A stretch of DNA of 64,000 bases from an uncultured Colwellia sp. (GTDB lineage: Bacteria > Pseudomonadota > Gammaproteobacteria > Enterobacterales > Alteromonadaceae), in the NCBI GenBank assembly GCA_913049915.1, contig CAJWZC010000005.1, forward strand, positions 1 through 64,000, given 5' to 3'. Both the position numbers and the translations under genes were made by a program. Positions 56,450-64,000 of the stretch are shown here, in pieces. The first letter of the stretch is position 1. Each line of letters begins with the position of its first letter. The notes under the pieces were generated by a model that saw only the letters and a list, made by a program, of their open reading frames with translations, had not been told where the DNA came from and made no database searches.

Positions 56450-56944
56450 TTAAAACTGTTTAAGTTCATCCCATTCATCGTCAGACAGTAACTTGTCCAA
56501 ATCGACCAAAATAAGTAATTCACCCTCACGATTAGAGACACCTTGAATGAACTGTGCACTTTCTTCATTACCAACGTTTGGCGCAACATCAATTTCTGAT
56601 GACTTTAGATAAACAACCTCAGCAACACTATCAACAAGAATACCGATAACTTGTTTCTCTGACTCTATGACAACCACGCGGGTATTATCGGTAATATCGC
56701 ACGGCTCTAGACCGAATCGAGAACGAGTATCTATAACCGTTACTACGTTACCACGTAAATTAAGAATACCAAGTACATAAAGTGGAGCACCGGGAACTGG
56801 AGCTATTTCACTGTAGCGTAAAACCTCTTGTACCTGCATAACATTAATACCATAAGTTTCACTCTCTAATTTAAAGGTTACCCATTGAAGTACCTCATCA
56901 TTAGCTTCAACTTTATCACTTGCACTTCGTCTTATATTAGACAT
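56450..56944 (-). CDS. cheW: Chemotaxis coupling protein CheW
   Basis: The 164-residue protein consists of one CheW domain: LQWVTFKLESETYGINVMQVQEVLRY, then LYVLGILNLRGNVVTVIDTR with the receptor-contacting Arg, and VVVIESEKQVIGILVDSVAEVV. It links chemoreceptors to CheA in the polar array. It follows the ParP-like gene by 56 bp at the end of the che operon, as in Vibrio and Pseudomonas. Confidence 0.96.
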   Translation of the reverse strand: MSNIRRSASDKVEANDEVLQWVTFKLESETYGINVMQVQEVLRYSEIAPVPGAPLYVLGILNLRGNVVTVIDTRSRFGLEPCDITDNTRVVVIESEKQVIGILVDSVAEVVYLKSSEIDVAPNVGNEESAQFIQGVSNREGELLILVDLDKLLSDDEWDELKQF

Positions 56945-57000
56945 ATTATTCGCCTCTCAAATTACTTACTTTATATTGCCTATATCTAGACAGGGGTAAT

Positions 57001-57756
57001 TTACTGTTCTTGATAGATATTACTACCTTTATCAAGCAATTGAATCAACGCATTTACATCAAGTAATGCACACATTTTATCTTTAACCAGCCCAGCTAAC
57101 CAAGGTCGTTTATCACTAGAGTCTAGCCATTTCACTTCATCTTGAGACAGAACAACAGTATCGACTAAGTGTTCGGCCATCAATCCCCAAGGACTCTCAT
57201 TTAACATTATAATATATTGATAGTTTAGCGAATTTTTTAAGATTTCGTCACATTTTTCTGGCATAACCCATAATGCTGTATCAACTGCATTAATTTTTTC
57301 ATCCCGATATAGCATAACTCCCTTAAACCAATCAGGCTTTCCTACTAAGCTTGTCATTTTATCGACTTTATATATACCACCTAATTCGATTAAAGGTACT
57401 GCGATTGTTAAACCTGCAACATCGAAAAACATGGCCTGGAAGTCACCTTGACGATAACTTTTCTCTTTTACATCGTAAACTTGAGAGCGGCTCTTTTCGG
57501 TAGAAATAGGTAATATATCAATTTTCGGTAGTTCGACTTTATCTACTACTTTTTGAACAAGCTCTTCATTAGGATCATTAACTGTTTTTAATAGTTTCTC
57601 TAGTGACCTATTTTCTTTATGAGCAATGGGCTTGCTAAACGTTTGTTCATCAGTGCACAGTTGTTGCGTTAAGTTTTCCGCAACATCAGGGTCGGTTAAT
57701 AGCTCTGATAAATAGGTTTTCATCACCTTTTTACTAGCGGTTAACGATTTACTCAT
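57001..57756 (-). CDS. ParP-like CheW-domain protein (polar array localisation)
   Basis: The 251-residue protein has a poorly conserved charged N-terminal half (residues 1-110) and a CheW-like C-terminal half (FQAMFFDVAGLTIAVPLIELGGIYKV, WFKGVMLYRDEKINAVDTALWV, YQYIIMLNESPWGLMAEHLVDTVVL). In Vibrio the gene between parC and cheW is ParP, whose N-terminus binds ParC and whose CheW-like (AIF) domain binds CheA and so retains arrays at the pole. Position and domain layout match; the N-terminus cannot be verified by eye. It is 16 bp behind the ParC-like gene. Confidence 0.82.
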   Translation of the reverse strand: MSKSLTASKKVMKTYLSELLTDPDVAENLTQQLCTDEQTFSKPIAHKENRSLEKLLKTVNDPNEELVQKVVDKVELPKIDILPISTEKSRSQVYDVKEKSYRQGDFQAMFFDVAGLTIAVPLIELGGIYKVDKMTSLVGKPDWFKGVMLYRDEKINAVDTALWVMPEKCDEILKNSLNYQYIIMLNESPWGLMAEHLVDTVVLSQDEVKWLDSSDKRPWLAGLVKDKMCALLDVNALIQLLDKGSNIYQEQ

Positions 57757-57772
57757 TTAGCGTTCAACCTCA

Positions 57773-58552
57773 TTATTTTTTCAGATTCAGTTTGGTTAAA
57801 AAGTTCAAAAGGCTTTTATAAGCTAAAGTACCTCGAGAATTAGCAGCGTATTCTGATGGTACTTTTTGAGCAGAACTTGCATTTCTTAAGTTAGTGTCAA
57901 CAGGAATGACTCCTGGCCATATTTTATTAGTATAAAGTTCTTGTAATTTTTTAAAGGCTAAAATAGATGCTTTAGTCCGTTTATCAAACATAGTAGGTAC
58001 AATAGTATATTTAAATGGTGACTCTTGCTCTCCTTGCATAATCTCCATTGTTTTGATCATACGGTCTAACCCCTTAAGCGCCAAAAACTCGGTCTGAACA
58101 GGAATAACTATCCTATCAGCAGCGGCTAAAGCATTTACCATTAGCACACCGAGCACCGGTGGACAGTCGATCAAAATATAATCGTAGCTATCTGCTACTT
58201 TATGTACAGCTTTCTTAAGTACTAAGCCCATACCACCTTTAGTCCCTAAAGAACGATCTAACGTTGCAAGACCCATAGTTGCTGGTAGTATATCAATATT
58301 TGGGTACTGAGTTGGACATAAGGTTTGTAGGATTTGCTCTCTTGATGATACTTGGGTAAATAATTCATAAACACTCAGATCTAAATCTTCTGATTCAATA
58401 CCAAAATAGTAACTAAGGGAGGCATGAGGGTCTGTATCAACTAATAAGACTCTATATCCTTGCTCAGCTAGTATACCGGCAAGGGCAATAGTTGTTGTGG
58501 TTTTACCTACACCACCTTTTTGATTTGCTACAGTCCACACGATCAAGGGCAC
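57773..58552 (-). CDS. ParC-like ParA-family ATPase of the chemotaxis operon
   Basis: The 259-residue protein has a deviant Walker A (ANQKGGVGKTTTTIALA), VLLVDTDPHASLSYYFG, Walker B DYILIDCPPVLGVLMVNAL and the switch VIPVQTEFLALKGLDRM. It belongs to the orphan ParA/Soj group. In Vibrio and Pseudomonas the copy in the che operon (ParC/Soj) positions chemotaxis arrays at the cell pole. The start is not an ATG: GTG at 58552, TTG at 58546 or GTG at 58540 are possible. It lies between motD and the ParP-like gene. Confidence 0.9.
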   Translation of the reverse strand: MPLIVWTVANQKGGVGKTTTTIALAGILAEQGYRVLLVDTDPHASLSYYFGIESEDLDLSVYELFTQVSSREQILQTLCPTQYPNIDILPATMGLATLDRSLGTKGGMGLVLKKAVHKVADSYDYILIDCPPVLGVLMVNALAAADRIVIPVQTEFLALKGLDRMIKTMEIMQGEQESPFKYTIVPTMFDKRTKASILAFKKLQELYTNKIWPGVIPVDTNLRNASSAQKVPSEYAANSRGTLAYKSLLNFLTKLNLKK

Positions 58553-58599
58553 TACTCACTTACTTTTTTATTAAATTTATTAGTCAGCTGATTCATTTT

Positions 58600-59628
58600 T
58601 TATTCTATAGCATCATTAGTTTTTGTACTTCTAGCAGAGCTAGCATTAAACAGGGAAACACTCTCTTCACTTTCATCGCGCGTTGTAATACGAATACCAC
58701 CATTATCTAAACGAATCACTTTAATTTTTTTAGACTCATCAACGCTTTGTACATTCTTTAAGGGAAACTGAGCAATCATTCCTACACTTTTTATATCAAT
58801 CGTTGGTGTTTTAAGTAAGTTACTTTTTTCTAGACCATATTTAGAAATAGCGACGACAACTTTTCTATTTCTTGCTCTACCCTGCTCAGTTAAGTTATTT
58901 GCACTTGGATAGTATTGACCATAACCCTCAATTGCCATACGAGCAGGGTCTAGGCCTTGGGCCTCTAACACTCTTAAAATAGCGGTAGCTCTAAAAACAG
59001 AGAGTTCCCAATTAGAAGAATAAATTTCATTATTTATAGCTTGATTATCGGTATAGCCTCGCACTCGAATAAAGTTGGTCGCCTTACCAATAACATGATA
59101 AATAGCTGATAAAATAGCTTCTGCTGATAATGTTGCTGAGGAGGAACCACTAGGGAATAACAAACCGCTATTTAATTCTATTTCTAACCAATCCCCGTCT
59201 ATTTGTAATTGCGCAAAACCCGACTCAACCAGGTCATACAAGGCAGTGTGCAACTCCTCTTCCAATGAGGTTAGGTTATTTCCTACTTGCGCATCTGAGA
59301 TATTAGATAAGTTTTTTTCACTATCAACCAGTTCGGGACCGGCTACGTCTAATATACCATTGCCATATGATTTTTTATTCGTTTTACTGGTATTAACCAT
59401 TAAAACACTCTCACCATGACCACTATTTTTAGTTTCATCTTCATAGGCTTGAAATACACGACCAAAAGATTCTGTTATACTTTCGAAAGGTTTTTCATTT
59501 ACCATTGCCATCGCATATAACACAACAAATAAGGCAAACATCAACGTCATATAATCAGCATAAGAAACTAACCAACGATGAACATTATCATGTTCTATCG
59601 TGTGTCTTCTTTTACGCTGACGAGTCAT
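58600..59628 (-). CDS. motD: Flagellar stator protein MotD (MotB family)
   Basis: The 342-residue protein has a basic N-terminus (MTRQRKRRH), one transmembrane helix with the proton- or sodium-channel Asp in VSYADYMTLMFALF (Asp25), a plug/linker and a C-terminal OmpA-like peptidoglycan-binding domain (RVRGYTDNQAINNEIYSSNW to GYGQYYPSANN and GRARNRKVVV). A 90-residue tail follows. Its ATG overlaps the motC stop by 4 bp. Stators of the MotCD type sit inside che operons of Pseudomonas and Shewanella relatives, usually alongside a second stator pair elsewhere. Confidence 0.93.
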   Translation of the reverse strand: MTRQRKRRHTIEHDNVHRWLVSYADYMTLMFALFVVLYAMAMVNEKPFESITESFGRVFQAYEDETKNSGHGESVLMVNTSKTNKKSYGNGILDVAGPELVDSEKNLSNISDAQVGNNLTSLEEELHTALYDLVESGFAQLQIDGDWLEIELNSGLLFPSGSSSATLSAEAILSAIYHVIGKATNFIRVRGYTDNQAINNEIYSSNWELSVFRATAILRVLEAQGLDPARMAIEGYGQYYPSANNLTEQGRARNRKVVVAISKYGLEKSNLLKTPTIDIKSVGMIAQFPLKNVQSVDESKKIKVIRLDNGGIRITTRDESEESVSLFNASSARSTKTNDAIE

Positions 59629-60371
59629 TGTTCTAACCTAAATGCCGATAATTTATTTTCAATAGCATGAGGGTTTTCACCATGAGCAATTGACACTAGT
59701 CCCTCACAAACCATTTCGCGATACATAGTTTGTTGATGAATAATAGCTTTAATCTTATTAGCTACCGGTAAGTAAAGTAGGTTAGCAAAGCCAACCCCAT
59801 ATATAGTGGCAATAAAAGCAGTTGCTATACCTTGTCCTAATAACGCAGGCTCAGTTAAATTACTCATAGCATGAATCAAACCAAGAACTGCACCTAATAT
59901 ACCAACAGTTGGACTGTAACCACCCATCGCTTCATAGACATTTGCAGAACGTAAATTATGCTCTCGATAAATATCTAAATCTAACTCTAATGCAATCCGA
60001 AAATTATCAAGTTCAACACCATCTACCAATAAGTTTAAGCCTTTTTGAGTATAACTATCTTCAATCTCTAGTGCTGTATCTTCTAAAGCGAGGTAACCTA
60101 ACTCTCTGGCCTTAGTTGCCCATGAAACTATTTCATTAATCCCTCGATTCATATCATATATGGGTGGAAAGAAAACCCATTTAAGTAATGAAAGTGCATG
60201 AGTAAATTGCGTCATTGAGGATTGCAGCATAACTGCACCTAAGGTACCTCCAAATACAATAATGAAAGCGGGTAATTCAAATAGGGCAGAAAGATGACCG
60301 CCATCAAGAGTAAATCCAACATAAACTGCAAGAATGGCAACAAATAAGCCAGCAAGACTCAGTTTATCCAC
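59625..60371 (-). CDS. motC: Flagellar stator protein MotC (MotA family)
   Basis: The protein has about 248 residues. The frame reaches 60377, but I prefer the GTG at 60371, because AAGGAAG lies about 8 bases upstream of it. It overlaps the end of cheB by a few bases. Four transmembrane helices are visible (about 3-22, 30-48, 145-167, 180-200), with the MotA/ExbB signature FGGTLGAVMLQSSM and MGGYSPTVGILGAVLGLIHAM and the ion-path GIATAFIATIYGVGFANLL. With MotD it forms the stator that powers flagellar rotation. Confidence 0.93.
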   Translation of the reverse strand: MDKLSLAGLFVAILAVYVGFTLDGGHLSALFELPAFIIVFGGTLGAVMLQSSMTQFTHALSLLKWVFFPPIYDMNRGINEIVSWATKARELGYLALEDTALEIEDSYTQKGLNLLVDGVELDNFRIALELDLDIYREHNLRSANVYEAMGGYSPTVGILGAVLGLIHAMSNLTEPALLGQGIATAFIATIYGVGFANLLYLPVANKIKAIIHQQTMYREMVCEGLVSIAHGENPHAIENKLSAFRLEQ

Positions 60372-61491
60372 AACCAACTTCCTTAATCATAGAAGCAGCT
60401 ATAGAATCTAAGGAGAGTGACAAGTCAGATAAACCAGCTTTATCAATCGTTTGAGGCATACCATAAACGACGCATGACTCTTCATCTTGCGACCAAATTG
60501 TTGCTCCATTAGCTTTTAACATTCTAGACCCTTCCTTTCCATCAGATCCCATTCCAGTCAATATTACCCCTAGAACTTTACCACCAAATATTTTTGCAGC
60601 TGAGCCAAAGCTAATATCGACACTAGGTTTGAAAGTTATTTTAGGTGAATCATCGTCTAATATCTTAATTTTTGCAGATTGCTCACTACCAGAAATGATC
60701 ATTTGACGTCCTCCTGGCGCTAAATAGGCATACCCAGGTTTTAGTACGTCGCCATTTTCAGCCTCCTTGACTGTTATTTTACACAAGGAATTTAGGCGAC
60801 TAGCAAAGGCAGCAGTAAATGCTGCAGGCATGTGCTGGACAATTATAATAGGTAAAGGGAAGTTTTGTTCAAGTTGAACTAATATTTTTTGTAACGCTAC
60901 AGGCCCACCTGTTGAGGTACCAATAGCCATAAGTTTATATTCTTTACCTGAACAACGGATAAAAGATTGTTTTTCTTTAGTTATATGAATAGGAGGTATT
61001 GACGGTCTAGTATTACTGATTGTCTGTCTTTCCTTGAGTACTATAGGGCTTGCAATTCTAGAACGAATAACCGATTTTGATTTTAGCTTACCTGGTTTTC
61101 TCGCTATTTCAACAACACGTTGTCGCAGCAAGCTACCAGCTTCATCGCTACTTTTTGCAATTTCACTAAATTTTTTAGGTAAAAAATCTAATGCTCCAGC
61201 TTCAAGCGCTTCTAAGGTTGCTTTAGCCCCCTGATGCGTTAACGATGAAAACATCAATATTGGCGTAGGAGATTTGGCCATAATCTGTTTTACAGCGTCA
61301 ATACCATTTAGTACAGGCATTTCAATATCCATAGTGATTACATCAGGTTTTAACGATATTGCTTTATCAACCGCTTCCTGCCCATTCACTGCGACGTCAA
61401 TTACATTTAATTTAGCATCTTTGTTAAGAATATCGGTGACTCGTCGCCTAAAAAAGCTAGAATCATCAACAACAAGTACCTTGTAGGCCAT
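60364..61491 (-). CDS. cheB: Protein-glutamate methylesterase CheB
   Basis: The 375-residue protein has a receiver domain (residues 1-120: VLVVDDSSFFRRR, phospho-acceptor Asp55 in ITMDIEMP, Lys in DFLPKK) and a methylesterase domain (about 180-375) with the catalytic triad Ser193 (GTSTGG), His220 (VQHMPAAF) and Asp317 (GMGSDG). It removes methyl groups from chemoreceptors after phosphorylation by CheA, giving adaptation. The cognate CheR is not in the window. It lies between cheA (56 bp) and motC (overlap). Confidence 0.97.
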   Translation of the reverse strand: MAYKVLVVDDSSFFRRRVTDILNKDAKLNVIDVAVNGQEAVDKAISLKPDVITMDIEMPVLNGIDAVKQIMAKSPTPILMFSSLTHQGAKATLEALEAGALDFLPKKFSEIAKSSDEAGSLLRQRVVEIARKPGKLKSKSVIRSRIASPIVLKERQTISNTRPSIPPIHITKEKQSFIRCSGKEYKLMAIGTSTGGPVALQKILVQLEQNFPLPIIIVQHMPAAFTAAFASRLNSLCKITVKEAENGDVLKPGYAYLAPGGRQMIISGSEQSAKIKILDDDSPKITFKPSVDISFGSAAKIFGGKVLGVILTGMGSDGKEGSRMLKANGATIWSQDEESCVVYGMPQTIDKAGLSDLSLSLDSIAASMIKEVGCG

Positions 61492-61547
61492 TTAACCTCT
61501 CTGATAACGTTTTAAATTAACGCTATATAATTACACTTTAAAAATAT

Positions 61548-63704
61548 CTAGTTACGTAATTTTTTATTAACGGGTGATTTTTTAGCGTAAAATTTTAATA
61601 AATTTGCTATATCTAAAATTAGTGCAATACCACCATCACTGGTAATAGTAGCACCAGCCATTCCAGGTGTTCCATGGAGCAATCTATCAAGTGGTTTTAT
61701 TACAACTTCTTCTTGACCAATTAAGCTATCAACAACAAATCCAACTTGTTGATTACCTAGTTGTACGATTACAACATGACCTTTATCACGAGACTTTTTA
61801 ACAAAATTACGAATTAGCCACTGATCTAAATAAAACAACGGTATAGCTTTTTCTCGGACGATAATTGTGAGTTGTCCATCGACACTATTAGTGTTCGATA
61901 AATCTAAATGAAATATTTCATTTACCGATGCTAAAGGTAAAGCAAAGGTTTGCTTTTCAACAACGACCATCAATGTTGGGAGTATTGCCAAAGTTAACGG
62001 CACTTTGATTTCAAGTACTGTACCTACACCTAACTCAGAATCAATATCGACAGTACCATTAAGCTGGGTGATCTTAGTTTTAACTACATCCATACCAACG
62101 CCACGGCCTGACACTTCGGAGATCTCAGTTTTAGTCGAAAATCCAGGAGCAAAAATAAGACTAAATGCTTCTTTATCTGACATCCGTGCTGCTGATTCTG
62201 CATCAAGAACGCCACGTTCAATTGCAATATTTTTTAACTTTTCAGCATCCATGCCTGCACCATCGTCTTTAATGGTTAACAGTATGTGATCGCCTTCTTG
62301 AGAGGCTGAAAGTAGCACAGTACCTTCTCTTGATTTACCCAGAGCCTCTCGAATATCAGGTGCTTCTATACCATGATCAACAGAATTTCTAACTAAATGC
62401 ACTAAAGGATCTGCAAGAGCCTCTACCAAGTTTTTATCTAAATCAGTCTCTTCACCTTCTAAAATTAGTGAAATCTCTTTATTCAAGCTACGAGCTAAAT
62501 CTCGCACAACTCGAGGAAAACGACCAAAAACCTTTTTGATTGGCTGCATACGCGTTTGCATAACAGCACCTTGAAGATCCGTAGTAACTGCATCTAAATT
62601 GGTAACAGCTTTATTCAGGTCTTCATCATCTGAAACTAGACCTAAACTAGTTAATCGATTTCTCACTAATACTAACTCACCAACCATATTCATTATTTGA
62701 TCAAGTCGCTTAGTATCGACACGAACAGTCGTTTCACCTTGAGGTACCGGTGTAGAACTAGCTTTTTTTGCTACTGCTTTCACTGGTGCATCTTGAGCTT
62801 TTTTCTGTACAGACTTTTGAGGTACGACTTTTACTACTTGGTCACTTACTTGTACTAGTTTTTTAGGCGATGGTGATGGAGTACTAACACTAGGTGTAGA
62901 ATTTTCTATCGGCTTAGGTGCATTACCTTTGCCATGAAGTTCATCCAAGAGTTTTTCAAATTCAAGATCATCTATATCGTCACTTGAAGTACTCAAAGCC
63001 GTCATTGCTCCGTCTACGGCGTCAGCAGAAAATGCACCTTGACCATGTAACTCATCTAATAATGATTCAAATTCATCATCTGAAATCTCATCACTCGAAC
63101 CATCAGTGCTAGGAGTACTATGGGTAACTGGTGAAGCATGCACTGGTTCATTAATACTAGGGGTCGTTGGTACACTTCCTGAACCATGCAATTCATCTAA
63201 TAATCGTTCAAACTCATCTTCACTCATTTCATCACTTGAGCTTGATTCTTGATTATTTACAACGGGTTGAGACGTTTTTTCAACAATAGATACAGTTTCA
63301 ACGGATTTTGTCGATTCAGGTTTACTGAGTCGATCAAGCTCAGCTAATAAATTAGCATCGGCAGGAACAAGGGGTTCTTTATTTTGTACCAACACAAACA
63401 TATCATTGACAGTATCTAATGCTGATAAAATAGAATCCATGAGCTCTGCATTAACAGAACGCTTTCCTGTACGTAATAAATCGAATATATTTTCAGCGCC
63501 ATGACATACATCAACTAAGTGGCCTAATGCTAAAAAGCCTGCACCACCTTTGACGGTATGAAAACCACGGAAAATAGAATTTAATAATTCAGCATTATCT
63601 ACGTCATTTTCGAGCTCGACTAACTCCTCTGAGAGCGACTCTAAGATTTCACCCGCTTCAACTAAAAAGTCCTGTAAAATTTCTTCATCTGCTTCAAAAG
63701 ACAT
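61548..63704 (-). CDS. cheA: Chemotaxis histidine kinase CheA
   Basis: The 718-residue protein has an Hpt domain with the phospho-acceptor His49 in RGFHTVKGGAGF, then a low-complexity linker (125-325), the P3 dimerisation domain (RLDQIMNMVGELVLVRNRL), the P4 ATPase (LVHLVRNSVDHGIE, DDGAGMD, GRGVGMDVV) and the P5 CheW-like domain from about residue 575. The linker lacks anything I recognise as the CheY-binding P2 domain. It has three copies of an acidic motif ending LLDELHG at about residues 156-175, 203-222 and 240-259. It phosphorylates CheY and CheB. It lies between cheZ and cheB. Confidence 0.97.
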   Translation of the reverse strand: MSFEADEEILQDFLVEAGEILESLSEELVELENDVDNAELLNSIFRGFHTVKGGAGFLALGHLVDVCHGAENIFDLLRTGKRSVNAELMDSILSALDTVNDMFVLVQNKEPLVPADANLLAELDRLSKPESTKSVETVSIVEKTSQPVVNNQESSSSDEMSEDEFERLLDELHGSGSVPTTPSINEPVHASPVTHSTPSTDGSSDEISDDEFESLLDELHGQGAFSADAVDGAMTALSTSSDDIDDLEFEKLLDELHGKGNAPKPIENSTPSVSTPSPSPKKLVQVSDQVVKVVPQKSVQKKAQDAPVKAVAKKASSTPVPQGETTVRVDTKRLDQIMNMVGELVLVRNRLTSLGLVSDDEDLNKAVTNLDAVTTDLQGAVMQTRMQPIKKVFGRFPRVVRDLARSLNKEISLILEGEETDLDKNLVEALADPLVHLVRNSVDHGIEAPDIREALGKSREGTVLLSASQEGDHILLTIKDDGAGMDAEKLKNIAIERGVLDAESAARMSDKEAFSLIFAPGFSTKTEISEVSGRGVGMDVVKTKITQLNGTVDIDSELGVGTVLEIKVPLTLAILPTLMVVVEKQTFALPLASVNEIFHLDLSNTNSVDGQLTIIVREKAIPLFYLDQWLIRNFVKKSRDKGHVVIVQLGNQQVGFVVDSLIGQEEVVIKPLDRLLHGTPGMAGATITSDGGIALILDIANLLKFYAKKSPVNKKLRN

Positions 63705-63719
63705 GCAGTAACTCTCCCA

Positions 63720-64000
63720 TTAAAAACCTAAACTTGATAAAAGATCATCTACATCATCTTGATCTTCTACTACATCATCTCTATTTGCTGCATTTACAAT
63801 TGGCCCTTCAACAAGGTTTTCACCTACTTTAGGACTAGTATGTTCTTCCGATTTCACTGCAGATATACCAAAAGCTGTTAACATATTTATTAAACTGTCT
63901 TCAACTTCTCTGACTAAATCAATAACTTTTCGAATGACTTGACCTGTTAAATCTTGAAAGTCTTGTGCCATTAACACATCTGTCATTAAGCTATGAATAT
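63720..64000 (-). CDS. cheZ: Protein phosphatase CheZ, C-terminal part
   Basis: The gene runs off the right edge, so only the last 93 codons or so are visible. The segment MAQDFQDLTGQVIRKVIDLV is the CheZ active-site helix, with the Gln that positions water on CheY-P. A disordered acidic linker follows, then the C-terminal DDVDDLLSSLGF peptide that binds CheY. CheZ removes the phosphate from CheY-P. cheY is expected just outside the window. The spacing to cheA is 15 bp. Confidence 0.94.
   Translation of the reverse strand, partial: IHSLMTDVLMAQDFQDLTGQVIRKVIDLVREVEDSLINMLTAFGISAVKSEEHTSPKVGENLVEGPIVNAANRDDVVEDQDDVDDLLSSLGF

Noticed and set aside
62925-63239. CRISPR-like or minisatellite DNA in cheA
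   Set aside because: The three repeats are conserved at the protein level more than as DNA, have unequal spacing and lie inside an intact gene.

Overview
The window looks like a chromosomal housekeeping segment of a psychrophilic or marine gammaproteobacterium of the Alteromonadales, most like Colwellia. The support is low G+C DNA, protein sequences of the Shewanella/Pseudoalteromonas/Colwellia type, and classic gammaproteobacterial gene neighbourhoods (seqA-pgm, the rpsB-tsf-pyrH-frr to dnaE-accA-tilS supercluster, map-glnD-dapD, ribH-nusB-thiL-pgpA, and a polar-flagellum chemotaxis operon). The genus is inferred from sequence feel, not from a search. I see no prophage, insertion sequence with a transposase, CRISPR array, rRNA or tRNA.

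Layout. 1-2570 (minus): branched-chain 2-oxoacid dehydrogenase E1alpha, E1beta and the start of E2. 2888-5205 (minus): pgm and seqA, divergent from an alpha/beta hydrolase (ybfF). 6266-8095 (plus): DUF2788 protein, ybfE, fldA, fur. 8214-10190: PhnA-family zinc protein (minus) and sstT (plus). 10309-32627 (minus): a 22-kb run that in transcription order is rpsB, tsf, pyrH, frr, uppS, cdsA, dxr, rseP, bamA, skp, lpxD, fabZ, lpxA, lpxB, rnhB, dnaE, accA, tilS. It makes translation factors, undecaprenyl and phospholipid precursors, lipid A, the outer-membrane assembly machine, and the replicative polymerase. 33038-38503 (plus): a DsbA-fold protein, map, glnD, dapD. 38763-41665 (plus): a small lipoprotein behind a sigma-54-like promoter, rpiA, serA. 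41747-46225 (minus): a DTW-domain tRNA modification enzyme, a YggN-like periplasmic protein, a decayed ZapE-type ATPase pseudogene, and dbpA. 46373-47020 (plus): a small membrane protein and a 49-residue DUF2986 protein. 47122-52063 (minus): an RND efflux pump with its adaptor, then a ribosome hibernation factor. 52398-55720 (minus): pgpA, thiL, nusB, ribH, mlaA. 55859-64000 (minus): DUF2802 protein, cheW, a ParP-like and a ParC-like protein, motD, motC, cheB, cheA and the end of cheZ.

Most interesting structures. (1) A family of about 265-bp non-coding repeats with imperfect terminal inverted repeats and a large internal hairpin. Two close copies, one divergent copy and a fragment are visible. 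All three full-length copies sit just upstream of a gene (tilS, cdsA, map) in the same orientation relative to it. (2) A zapE/AFG1-like ATPase gene broken by several frameshifts and stops. (3) CheA carries three copies of an acidic D-E-F-E-x-L-L-D-E-L-H-G motif between its Hpt and dimerisation domains; the motif resembles the CheY-binding tail of CheZ encoded next to it. (4) A sigma-54 -24/-12 signature in front of an unrecognised lipoprotein. Most of the window is otherwise conserved core genome, and I do not see a clearly new multi-gene system.
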